Assembly: GCF_050947875.1 (NCBI RefSeq)
Contig: NC_134574.1
Location: forward strand, 103,672,469 to 103,736,468
Direction of reading: 5' to 3'
From: Dermacentor variabilis
Lineage: Eukaryota > Arthropoda > Arachnida > Ixodida > Ixodidae
DNA: 64,000 nucleotides
The position numbers were made by a program, and so were the translations under genes. A model generated the notes under the pieces. That model ran no database searches. It saw nothing but the letters and a program-made list of their open reading frames with translations, and was not told where the DNA came from. Positions within the stretch are counted from its first letter, which is position 1. Each line of letters opens with the position of its first letter. Positions 21,320 through 34,026 of the stretch are shown piece by piece.

Positions 21320-23895
21320 AATACCTAAAATTTGTTGATTCATACCAAGCGCGTCCAGCACGTCTTCACAGGCCAGGCTTTCATCCCCCGAAAACTGCCA
21401 CTAAACTCGCCTTCAGCTTCGCTGTAAAGCTTCCTCCGGGTATTCAGTTCGCTTTTGAAACAAACGGGCATTGCAGCTGTGATTACAAAGCTATACATTC
21501 TGGCGTTTTACGTGGCCAAAACAACGAACTGATTATAAAGCACGCGCTAGTAAGGGGCTCTTGATTAATTTTGACCCCTTGTGGCCACCATGGCCCACCC
21601 AATGTAGAGGATTCCCTAATAATCGGTACATAGCAAGGTCGCACATACGCCGTACCGATGTCGCTAGTTCGAGCGCACGCCCATTAGGCCATGCTGTCTG
21701 CGCGGAATGGCAGCCGCCAGCGCATACCTAGTGCACACAATCTAGTAGACAACAAGGCTTAATAGGTGAGATAGGTTACATGCAAACGGACAAATCGAAG
21801 ATGGGCCATTGTTCTGAAATTATGCCAATCGTACTAATACCTAAACATCTATAGCATGCGTCTGTCCACATTACCAGTGGAACGTGGAGGGCGTAGAGAG
21901 ACAGGTTCTAGTTAAGGGAAAATCTGTTCAAGGACTTTTTTAACCACTGGCGTTCGCTGTGTATAGCCTCGCACTTCGCAACCATAGAAATCCAGCCGCC
22001 GCGCTCGGCAATTGAACCAGCCACCTCGTGCTCTGCCGGCGAGTGACCACGTCCGGTGCACCGTCATTTTCTGTCGTTTCGCGTGGCTCGCGTGAGGTCA
22101 CGTTTTGCGTTTCTCCCGTGCAGGACGTCGAAACTGAAAGCGTTTACTCTGGCCTACATCGACGCGCGATCCAGTCGATCGTGCATCAAGGTCAGTAAGA
22201 AAGAGCTGCATGTGCTACGCTAACAATTTATTGTAACTACGCAACTACGAAAACATAACGTTCCATAAGCGTTCTACGATCAAAAACCCGGCACAGTTTA
22301 CTTGAGCCGATCAGCGCAGAGCGCCTCCGGCCTATAGGTCGTCAGTTCGTCACCTCCACGTCGCGGGCATGCTTCTTTCGCTGCTGGAAACCTGCACCCA
22401 CCGCATGACATGCGACCAGCCGCGTTGAGCGAGCGTCTGACGAAGACGTGCTTCGCCCGGGAGCTGGTAGTTCGAGCACGAGTCTGTCCTGCGCCGCCGG
22501 ATGCAGTCTTCCCAGATCGTTCCTGGTTTCGTGTGGTGTCAGCTGGTCAGCAATGTTCGAAACAACTTTCGGATCCTCCGACAGCAGTGGCCAAGTGCGG
22601 CGAGACCTCACGGCGTTTGGCAATTTGTGCGGAGTTTCGCGCACACGAAGGCCCAGACGCTCGGAGGTCGCGACGCATCCGTTGTAGAAGCGCGAAGCGA
22701 CTGGAAATCGCGAGCGCTCCAGTTGGGAAACGGCGGTTCGACGCGCGAGGGCAGCCGACGTGCTGGCGGAGACAGCCAGGATGAATCTTGTCTTCCTGCC
22801 CCGAAGCAGACGACAGCAGCCCTGGCGTCCCCTGGCGTCTCCGCGTTCTGGCTTCCTGGGCAGTCTGGGAGGCTTCTGGCGTTGGTTTGCCGTGGGCGAC
22901 TCGGTAATCTCACTCGGCAAGGCAGCGACGCGTCTCCAATCGGGAATTCGTTTGGCGTCCCGTGCCTGCACGCAGAGCAGCTGGCCAGTGGCGGCGCCCG
23001 ATGTCTGTCGCCTTCGCCACGGTGTCCGAGAAAAGCCGTGCGTCGTGTGGGTCGTCTGCTGATGTGTCCCGTACATGCCAGGTTGCAGAGGCCACTGCGC
23101 TTTTCCTTTCATGGTGAACCGCAACGGTACGGGCCTCTGGGGGTAACGCCCAGGGTAACGCCGTCGGCAGCTTCGGAATCCCGCGGACACCCACAGCTGG
23201 CGCCAAGGGGTACGGCGTTGGATCTTCGGCCGCGAACCCCGAAGAAGGCTCGAGTTCCATGACAATCGCTTAAGGCCACCGGTCTCCATGGAGGATCGCT
23301 TACTTGCTGGCGTGTTCTCGTGCGAGCACAGTGGGTCGGTGAACACGACTTGCCGGCGGTGGACGTTCTTTAAGCGTGGCTGATCAAGCGTGGCGATTAC
23401 GTGGTGACGCCGTCCGCTGGTGTTGGTGAGTGCAGGCTGTTACAGCGTGCTATCGACCTTACTGTGGCGACTCGTTCGGAGGTGACGAGAGCGGCTGGCT
23501 TGACGTCCTCGGTGACCCTGTGGTACATGCGCCACGCAGTCGGGAGAGGCGATGACAGCGAAGCGAAATGGAACGTCTCTTGGCACGATCGCGAGCACCA
23601 CCAGGGGGAACAACGCAGCTGGAGGTGACGATGATGATGATGGCGTAGAAGGGGGTCAGTGAAGGAAGCTTGATTTGAACTTTGCTGAAAAGAAAGTGGG
23701 AACCGAGAAATGCTTGTATCTGCGCTAGAACGACAGAATGAGTGTTGCATGGAAACCGCCACAACAGCTATAATTTTGGAAAACGATATCTAGCTCCCGT
23801 CCCCGCAACTTTCTTTCTGGAGAGGATGTACTACTTCTGCAGATAATTTGTGCTTGGGCGGTCCGTTACGCCTGCTGCCATTCAGAAGCCTGGTA
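21320..23895 (-). repeat. Right arm of large inverted repeat (unit 2)
   Basis: Reverse-complement partner of 18025-20690, containing G4 and the second copy of the split Ruka SINE. Confidence 0.8.
22342..23289 (-). CDS. G4: G-family member, 315-codon ORF
   Basis: Product unknown. ATG 23289 (M-E-T-G) matches the family start; the frame is open upstream but without ATG. It is closely related to G3 for the first 240 residues: RPKIQRRTPWRQLWVSAGFR, YPQRPVPLRFTMKGKAQ, GMYGTHQQTT, SERLGLRVRETPHKLPN. It then ends in a different frame from G3 (a frameshift after the PHET segment), reaching the stop at 22342. Upstream conserved block 23549-23579; AATAAA on the minus strand at 22227-22232. A 253-codon open frame on the opposite strand (22501-23262) is taken as a GC-driven shadow. 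Confidence 0.45.
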   Translation of the reverse strand: METGGLKRLSWNSSLLRGSRPKIQRRTPWRQLWVSAGFRSCRRRYPGRYPQRPVPLRFTMKGKAQWPLQPGMYGTHQQTTHTTHGFSRTPWRRRQTSGAATGQLLCVQARDAKRIPDWRRVAALPSEITESPTANQRQKPPRLPRKPERGDARGRQGCCRLLRGRKTRFILAVSASTSAALARRTAVSQLERSRFPVASRFYNGCVATSERLGLRVRETPHKLPNAVRSRRTWPLLSEDPKVVSNIADQLTPHETRNDLGRLHPAAQDRLVLELPAPGRSTSSSDARSTRLVACHAVGAGFQQRKKHARDVEVTN

Positions 23896-26300
23896 CAGTC
23901 GAGGGGGCGTCGTCGTCCTGGTGTGGGGTAAAATGTGCTGCTGACGGCAGTGTTGATTATGACGACTGGGAGCTATGTAAATGGAAAGGGGGAGAGGCAA
24001 GGTAGGCAGCGTGTCCAACGCCTTCCTGGTAGCACAAGACCGGTGCGCTTCGATTCATGACGTCATGTCACCTTGCCTGATTGCCATATAGTCTAATTGG
24101 GATGCTCCCGAATAAGCCACGCCGATTTAGACGTCGCCGCTTTCGTTGCCCGGCGTGACGAAATCTCCATTGCCAATTGGCAATAGAAATTTCAGTCCAA
24201 GTAGCGTGCCGTGATAAAGCAGTGTGCACAGTCCTGCCATCTAGGAGGCGTTGGCATAACCAAGCATTACGTAGTCACAGCCTGACGCTTGGATTGCAGC
24301 AGGTTCGAATTTGATTAGGCACGCTTAGCAGCATTCGTGTTTGTATTGTGCCTGCGAAGGAATCACTTCATGTCAGCTGTTCCAGCCAATGTGCTTTTGC
24401 ATGTATATGAAAGAAATAATATTGCTACAATAAAAGCAAGCAAAAAACACGAAAATGTTAGATTATAATGGCTCTGCGAGCAGATTATTTGGCCTTCTGC
24501 TATTTTAATTTTACAAAAGTTGCCTACGGCTTGCAATTTCCTAGAGCTTCAGCCATCAAGTTTACAATTCGGAAACTTGGCATGAAAAACACATTTTGTA
24601 ACTTTAATGATTGAATATTTTAGTACCACTTAAAGCCAGAAAAAGCAATCATATATTTTACAATGCTCTGTGTCATACCAATGAATTCTGAATAGAATGG
24701 TTGCATGCAAACCTCAATAAAAAAGAAAGTTAACCGTCTCGCCTGAACTGTAAATTAATACAGTAGGTATTCCTTCTTTAGACGCTCTATAACACTCAGT
24801 TATTAAGTTGCATTTTTTTTCTTCAAGCTTACCGATTCTCTTTTATTGCTGAAAGGGAAAAAAGCAGCAAAAGTAAAGCAGGAAGCCTAGTCCCCAACCG
24901 AAAAAAGAATTCCTGTTGCTAAGATTTCCTATATCACTTTTTCCCTTCAAAAATAGCGATGCAGGTTGTCGGGACAGTAACGCGTCATTGATTGTCAAGT
25001 CCGCTTTTTTTTTCTCTCTCTCCTTTATTCGTAGTCATCAGATAGCACATGTACAACAGGAACAGCAGCTGTAATTTCATTACATTATCACACGTGTCCT
25101 TCAACAACAGGATCGGCATCCACCGTTATCCTGAGAAAACACATAAAATCGCAGACTGCTCATTCACAAATCATGCAGCTAGCATATTACCACTTGTCGT
25201 GAGTGCCTTGCGTCTCTATCTTAACTGCGATATTTGGAACTTTTAACGAAGTGTACGCTAAAGAAGCATATGTGTCTATAGATCCTGTCGCTGAATGATC
25301 ACGGCTGTCATTCGTTGGCAGTATGACAGTCAATACTCCCGGAATCGACTGTGGCGGAAGACAACAAGCCTGTCGCGTCGCGAAAGGCAAAAATACAAAA
25401 AAAATCTGCTCTGTTTCGAAAGCGCGACCGGCATACCCCCAAAAAATTAGCTTTGTACATTACGAGATCGGAGTTGTATGCTGCTTACCATTGAAGTAAC
25501 CCTGGCTGTTCTTGAGGTTCAGTATTGTACAAAGGTTTCCGCAAGTAGTCGTTTATTTCGAGAAAAAAAATTGAGGCTAACTTATTTCAGCTCATTCATC
25601 ATGTACACAGAAAAACACCCGCAATGTGAAAATACTTAACCAGAAAAAACAAACTACGATGGTGAATTTCTCACAACTGAGTCCACTTGTTTTGATCCTG
25701 CGCAGGCGTTCCTTGCAAAAAGACGAACCGGGATAGCAATGCGATAAGTCCACTTCGCACGACAAGTTTGCACACACGGGAGGTAATGCGCGACCCTTCA
25801 AGTCCATATTACCGTACGGTGATGCCTCAGCGCCAACCTAATTGTTACATTCCAATATAGCATACATGGCCATAACACTAACTACGCTATAAGCAGCTCG
25901 CCTCTATAACAGGTACAGCGGCAGGAGGTCGGTGCTATTACCTCGACCATATATGTCGGTATATAGAACATGTCAGCAAGGCCGTGCCGCAGATCACATG
26001 GTTGTGCACACGCATGCCTCTGAATAAAACCACGACTACGTGCGAGTTCTTGATTCGTCCGGCTTCTAGTGCGGTGGGATTTCTTTCGTTCACAATGATG
26101 TTTCTAAGCGTGCCTTCGTCGTGACAGGGGTCGATGTGCCTACGCCTTTGCACGTACTTTCGGGGGCGGCGATGTACGCCGAGACTTCGTAGGCTCCGCA
26201 CTTAGTATGGATTTTATTTAGTATCGCATAGGCCTTCGCATTAGAGGCGTGCGGAGTGGAAAGGATTAAAAATATTCTGTACCTTGTTTGGGCACACAGT
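23896..26300. other. Gene-poor AT-rich stretch
   Basis: About 2.4 kb repeated in unit 3 (49.8-52.2 kb) with a few percent divergence and small indels. I find no ORF whose frame looks maintained, no RNA gene and no mobile element I can name. The opposing short ORFs around 25.6-25.8 and 25.9-26.2 kb have no recognisable similarity. Confidence 0.5.
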
Positions 26301-26402
26301 GTCTTCCTTTGCTTGCTGCTCAGGCAGGGCTGCCGCCATGGCTGCAGGGCTTGAGCGAGCAGCACTACGTCGGCTTTGGATACATCGAGGACTGCAGCCT
26401 GC

Positions 26403-27209
26403 TTCTTGCCTACCCTGGCATTGAAGTCGCCTATCAGTATAGTGTATATTGCTTTGACTTTACCCATTGCCGATTCCACGTCTTCATAGAATCTTTCACC
26501 TTCCTGGTCATCATGACTGGATGTAGGGGCGTGTACCTGTGCGACCTTCTATTTGTTATCAAGTTTCACAACAAGACCTGCAACCCTCTCGTTAATGCTA
26601 TATAATTCCTGTATGTCACCAGCTACATCCCTATTATTCAGGAATCCGACTCCTAGTTCTCGTCTCTCCGCTAAGCCCCGATAGCACAAGACGTGCCCGC
26701 ATTTTAGCACTGTATGTGCTTCTTTCGTCCTCCTAACTTCGCTGAGCCCTATTATATCCCCTTTACTGCCCGCTAATTCGTCCAATAGCACTGCTAGACT
26801 CGCCTCACTAGATAACGTTCTAGCGTTAAACGTTGCCAGGGTCAGATTCCAATGGCGGCCTGTCCGGAACCAGGGATTCTTAGCACCCCCTGCTGCGTCG
26901 CAGGTCTCACCGCCGCCGTGGTCAGTTGCTTCGCAGCTGCTGGGGACTGAGGGGCCGGGTTTTGATTGTTGTGTTCATATAGGAGGTTGTGGCCAAAAAC
27001 TGCACCAGGGTGGCCAATCGTGCTCTGGTGAGAGAGTGCGCGTTACCGGTTCTGGTCACCGAGATCAGGCCACACTCCAGGCTTCGTTATGCAAGTTTAT
27101 CAGCACGCGGATTTTTTTAATCCAGTGAATAATTGCGCGGCACCGGGATTCGAACCATGGTCCTCTTGCTCGCGAGGCGGATGTTCTACCTCTACGCCAC
27201 CGCTGCACC
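26403..27209 (-). mobile_element. RTE-type LINE 5' fragment with tRNA-like head
   Basis: Read on the minus strand: a tRNA-like segment (27209 to about 27130; A-box region TGGCGTAGAGG, B box GGTTCGAATCC), a leader of about 270 nt, then an APE endonuclease start (ATFNARTLSSEASLAVLLDE, KGDIIGLSEVRRTKEAH, CYRGLAERRELGVGFL). An in-frame TAG follows KLDNK. The frame resumes as VAQVHAPTSSHDDQEGERFY and reaches ILIGDFNARVG. Homology to the endonuclease stops soon after that, so it is truncated. The endonuclease family is clear; calling it RTE/BovB-like is by motif memory. Confidence 0.7.
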
Positions 27210-27211
27210 CT

Positions 27212-27530
27212 CGGGATTTATCCAGTGGTAAACAACAAGGCCACACATTCCAGCTTCGCTTGTTACCAATCTCTACGGAGTGCTTGGGCTGATAATTTTT
27301 TAAGAAGTAAAGTAAGGCCTGCATGGCCTTAAAACTAGATTTAACGTCTGACCAAGGGCCTAAAATAACGTCCTCGGACAACGGCGGGCTGTCCACGCCC
27401 GTAAGGTCATTGCTCAAGTTTTGTCGCTCTTCCACGTACTGAGGGAAGCCACGCAGCACATGACCTATAGTCTCATTCGCATTGCACAGCTCACAGTCAT
27501 TGAATTTTTGGTGGTAGCCTTAATTTCATG
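27212..27530 (-). mobile_element. LINE C-terminal fragment, better preserved copy
   Basis: Minus-strand frame with FNDCELCNANETIGHVLR (Cys/His knuckle), EERQNLSNDLTG, EDVILGPWSDVKSSF and a helical end ALLYFLKN. It is the tail of a non-LTR polyprotein, cut by the mariner on one side and joined to the tRNA-like head on the other. Confidence 0.65.
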
Positions 27531-27531
27531 G

Positions 27532-28793
27532 TACGAGGGATTATCAAAACGTTTTGCAACTCGCATATGAGGAAAACTGCCAGACCTCAGAAACAATTTT
27601 TTTCAACATAATCCCTCCTCACACTAATACACTTCTCCCATTTTCCTGGAAAGCTTTTGATACCTTGCAAAAAGAAACTTTCTTCCTCGTTGCCGAGCCA
27701 CTCTGCCGCAGTTTGAATCGAGTTCAAGTCGTCAAACCCCTTTCCATTGAAGTCTTTCTTCAAACTAGGAAATAAATAAAAGCCACTCGGGCCCAGGTCG
27801 GGACTGTAGGGTGGGTGGTCCAGCTGTTCAAAACCGCACTCTCGAATGGCAGCCTGGGCAACACGAGACCTGTGAACCGGGGCGTTGTCGTGTAGGAGAA
27901 GGAGAGCTCTTGTCACCAATGTTCGGCGTTTTTTCCACGATGGCTTTACGCAATTTTCGAAGAACGTTGGCATAGTATTCGCCTGTACCTGTTCTACTGC
28001 TTTCAAGATACTCAATGAGCCTTGCGCCCCAAAATAGTGTCGCCATGACTTTCCTCCCTGAGCGTTGGGTCTTGAATATTTTCGGGGGAGGGGATCCCGA
28101 ATGCTTCCACTGCATAGACTGCTGTTTTGTTTATGGGTTCCCCTGATACAGCCACGTCTCATCACCAGTCACAAAGCGGGAGAAAAAAAATTTCTGGGTG
28201 GCTTGAATAGAGGTGCAAAAATTCCCTTGATGAATACACGCGGTGGTGTCGATCTTGCGCTGAGAGGTTCCGTGGCACCTATCGTGCCAAGACCTTCGAC
28301 ATACCCAAAACATCGTGGATGATGGTGAAAACACTGCTGTAAGAAATGATCAATTCTCCGGCAACTTCGTACACCTTTATTCGGCGATTATATACGATAA
28401 GGCTCTCTGCTAAAGCTGAATGGTCCAAATCGGTTGAAGTGGTCGGCCGCCCTGACCTTGGGTCGTCTCCCACGTACACACGGCCACGTTTAAACTCATT
28501 GAACCACCGAGTCACTGTCGCATATGAAGGACATTCACTGCCATACACATTCACCATCCTACTGTGGATTTCTTTGGCCGAACTTCCGCTTTGCACAAAA
28601 AAATTGATAACGCTTCGGTACTCGAGCTTGAAATCGTGGGAGGTTGCCGTGTTTGACTGACCGATGCAGACCAAGTAACGAACTGGAAGGCTTGATGTTC
28701 AGACCTTGCTAGGCTGCAGATATGACCTAAACAAAAGGTATATGATATATTTGGTTATAGCCAAGTTGCAAAACTTTTTGGTCTCCCCTAGTA
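27532..28793 (-). mobile_element. Mariner element, copy 2 (third catalytic Asp lost)
   Basis: 1.26 kb between TA at 27532-27533 and TA at 28792-28793, with imperfect terminal inverted repeats. Transposase pieces on the minus strand: N-terminal DNA-binding part from 28674 (CPSYATVTRWFNEF), FVTGDETWLYQ with the first Asp, LLHDNAPVHRSRVAQ with the second, then YSPDLGPSGFYLF. At the DD34D position the Asp is Gly. Frame changes between 28334, 28165 and the N-terminal part also break it. It is essentially identical in structure to copy 3, and both descend by duplication from one insertion. Confidence 0.85.
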
Positions 28794-29190
28794 GGTAATT
28801 TCATGACACTACCTCCCTGGCAAAAAGCCAGGATAGAGTCCAGGGTGGCGCGACTATTCTCTAGGTCGCCCGCCGTAGCTCGGTATATCTCTTGCTGACA
28901 GACTTCCTTCCTTCGTGCCGTTCCGTCTGCCGGACATTTCGAAATGAGGTGTTTGGCGGTGGGTCGCACGGATCGTTCGCAGTCGGGGCAGTTGTGGGCT
29001 CACTTGGGGCCGCCATGCATGTGCGACGCCGTCAGCGTAAACGTCTTGCTGGCTTGCCTCGGCTCGATATCTTGTGTAAGTCTGACGCTTGTTTATAGCA
29101 TGCCTGGCGTGAGGGCGAAGCCACACTGCAGCCGAAAAGCAAACTTGTTCGACGCGGTGGAAACCTGGAGGCAGTGCGGTGCAGTTCGGA
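28794..29190 (-). mobile_element. LINE tail without 3' UTR
   Basis: Encodes CERSVRPTAKHLISKCP and ATLDSILAFCQGGSVM on the minus strand. Compared with the copy at 10870-11390 it lacks about 108 bp (the 3' UTR and TCC tail) next to the mariner. The deletion is bounded by TAGG on both sides in unit 1. Confidence 0.6.
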
Positions 29191-29709
29191 ACTACAACGA
29201 AGTCTGCTTAAAGAGAATGCGGGTCAGGACTTCGCCTGAACCTTAGGTCCGCCATACTGGAAGGACACGTGTAACGTACGAAGTGTTCTGCTCCTGGCGT
29301 CGGCAACGTATTCGTGTCCTCTGCTTGGGGCACGCCGCTGGACAAAGATTGCCCGTGAGAAGGTACCAAGGGCTGTTATGTTATAAATAGACCTGCGTGA
29401 CTACTTTGAGAAGAAAAAGAAGAGGCAGAGCTTTTGTGTACGCGCCATCAAAAAAGGAAAACGAAACGAATTATGCAGTAATAGAAAACAACTGTTGCTC
29501 GTTTGCCTGGGACTTCCTGAGTTTGCGGTAAATAGTGTGCTATACGAGGAAGCACGTTTACCTATACCATAGAAGATCGATTCTGTACACTCACTATACA
29601 AACATTTAAAATATGGTAGGAACATCCTCAGGGAAGACCGAAATATGTGTTTATTATGATAGAATGACATTCTTGATCTAAAATGGTCAAGACTGCACAT
29701 GTCACAACC

Positions 29710-29950
29710 CGCCTGCCGTGGAGGCGCAGTGGCTTATAGACGTTGTGCTGCTAAGGTGCGGGATCAAATCCCGGTCAAGTATGCCACATTTCGATAAGGG
29801 AGAAATGCAAAACAACCGTTTACCGTGCATTGGGTGCACGTTAAGGAAACCCAGGTGGTCAAGCTTAATTCAGTCCCCCAATATGGCATGCCTCATCATG
29901 CTATCGTGGGTTTGGCATGTAACACCACAGAATTAAACCTTAATATTTAG
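29710..29950 (+). mobile_element. Ruka-type SINE, copy 2
   Basis: Same insertion as copy 1 in the corresponding place of unit 2. Head GGAGGCGCAGTGGCTTATAG, B box GGATCAAATCC, 3' end GTAACACCACAGAATTAAAC. Single-base differences only. Confidence 0.8.
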
Positions 29951-30179
29951 TAAAAATATTTTACGCCTTCCACAGGTCATTTTTGTGCGGGCGCCAATTA
30001 CGTACAATAAACATAGATATACGTAGAGCCGCCCCTCAAGTTACCTCGTCGACAACGCACAGCACTCGTTTCCACGATACATTAAAAAAATGCTAAATTT
30101 CTGCCCAGTAGGTATCTTTGTGGTCTTTTAGCAGTCCACAAAAAGTATCTTCAGACTGAATATATAGCTGCTACCCATG

Positions 30180-30520
30180 CTTACAAGCGGTACGAGGGAT
30201 CAGCAGGAGTGGGCATATTCTCTCAGAACGTTTGCTGATCTTTCTCTGTTCGTCTTCCTGGTTTTTGCGCTTGCCTCCTGTATTTTATCCTTGATGGGGT
30301 CCGTGAGTGGCCGGGGTTGGGAGATCATACGGCGGCTAGTCCTTGCTTTGTGGCGGCGTCTTCGGCCATCCGGACTGCCCAGAGCTGCTCTCCTAGGTCC
30401 AAGCTGAGCAGCGAAGTCTCCCACTGCTCGGCTGTACTTATGACGCGTGTATTATTAGTGCGGTGGGTGTTGGTGGGTGAGGCTTTCAGGCAGGCCCAGA
30501 TAATATGACTTTGGGTGGCA
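30180..30520 (-). mobile_element. LINE C-terminal fragment and 3' UTR
   Basis: Minus strand: AEQWETSLLSLDLGEQLWAV, ending AATKQGLAAV-stop, then a purine-rich 3' UTR (KIQEASAKTRKTNRER when translated in another frame). Counterpart of 12330-12790. Confidence 0.55.
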
Positions 30521-31024
30521 TCACTATAGTGAGAGGCTGTCCATGATACAGCGTTTGTGCAAAAACCAAGGGCCTCGAAATGACGCGGTTTCTAAAACTC
30601 CCAACCCTTGATCACATCAATTTGTGATTTCTCGCCTGCGACCCGGGAACGCTATAGGAAAATATGGACATGCTTGCTACTTGAGGAATAAACCTTAGCG
30701 TGCGTCAATAATAGAACACGATCAAAGCTGCCGGCGATAGCGCGCTGAGTTATGACTGGGGTGACGTCGCAGTTTACTTTGTTCCGACTGCATTGCGGGA
30801 GTTAAAACTATACGCCGCTTATAATGCACTGCCATTCCTTTCGTAATGTGCATCTTAGCGACACGAGCCAAACATTTTTTATCAGCCAGGACGTCAGGGT
30901 TCACGAATACCGCTCCCGTTACAGCACTTTTACAACAAGGCGTGCATGCACATTTACATATGCGCGACGCCGTAAATTGCGCATGCAGTTCACGAAGTGA
31001 AAGATGGATGTGCTTAGCAAAGCG

Positions 31025-32744
<1,720 letters not shown>

Positions 32745-34026
32745 GTTCCACGTTCACGCGCACCACCAGGAGAAGGAGCATGTTGCATGTTACGATGACG
32801 ATAGCTTGTCGTGGCAAAGAAAAGGAGGAAGCCTGGCTAGAAGCCATCAGTGAAGGAAAACGTAACGAATCACGTATAATGTACCGATACGAGGACCTGT
32901 GTTGCCATTTACAGCTTTATCAAGGACACAAGGCGACTACTTTTGTCCAATTTACCAAGATGTTTCATTATTCTTTCATTGTGTGTTTTGGCTATTTTAC
33001 ATCAGAAACCTTCAATTTTAACTTCTTCTCAATTTGCGCAATGTTTACTGTTTCACGCATAGTTCGGTGTTCTAAGTTTGAATCCTGTCCTTCCAGTCGT
33101 AAGTAAACGACCTTGATTCGCGATTCCTGAACAGTCGGTTGTCGTCTGGCTGTTTATCGCGATCACAAACTGTCGAGCGCCCATGATTTAAGGTATACAG
33201 GTTAGAGCCTGGATCGCACTGTCAGCCGCACCAGGATATGAAACGCCCCGTCAAATCGGTGTGTCAAGCGCGTCTCGCATGCAGCTCCGCCACTGCATTG
33301 ACTGCGTGTTTGAGAGCAGCGCTTCCGTGTCGCGCAAGCAGCATGGACGCATCGGGATCTTAAAATTCAAGCCCAAGAAGCACTCTTACAGATATACGGA
33401 AGCAGAACGACGCGATCACTGAGCTATCACTGTGGGTCTGTCTGTTCCCAATGGCTTGCAGAAGGTCGGTTTTACTTTCGCGTGACTCTATACATGCGAG
33501 GGCGACACATTTTGTTACCTGGTGACACCAGTTTCTCGCGCTTAAGTGTAAAACATCTCTGAGCAGGAATCTGTCTGGCTGGGTCGAAAATACTAGAAGC
33601 GAGAAGTGCCCCAGCGAAGGTTAAGTTGCTGAACGTCGGGAACTCCTTAAGGAGCTTGGCCAGAACAGTTGTCGCTTCTAATGTTCCTCGTTCTCCATGC
33701 CGAGCGCACGTGGTTCACTAAGAGGCTCCTTTCCATGGCGTCTAAACTTAACTCGTAATGTGTTCTAGTGTATTTAGAACGCAGTCTAGTCGATGGTGCG
33801 TGCAGTTCACAAAGTAAGCGATGCACGTGCTACGTAAAGCATTTATTACATCTTGGCGAATTCGAAACACTAAAATCCAACGTAAGTTGTACTATGGAAA
33901 CCGCTGCAACGTTTACAACTGCTGGTCAATGCTGCGAACAGACGAGCCATAGTTCGCGAATTCGTCACCTGCGCGGCGCCGGCCCGGCTCTATCAATTGC
34001 AGCAATCAGCACCCGAAGGACTTGCG

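Noticed and set aside
22501..23262. 253-codon + strand frame opposite G4 (and similar frames opposite G3, G7, G8, G9)
   Set aside because: GC-rich DNA gives long frames on both strands; the upstream block and AATAAA signal fix the transcribed strand as minus.
27212..29190. One LINE interrupted by the mariner
   Set aside because: The two flanks encode two different C-terminal tails (CELCN type and CPDCERS type), so they are separate LINE remnants that abut, not halves of one.
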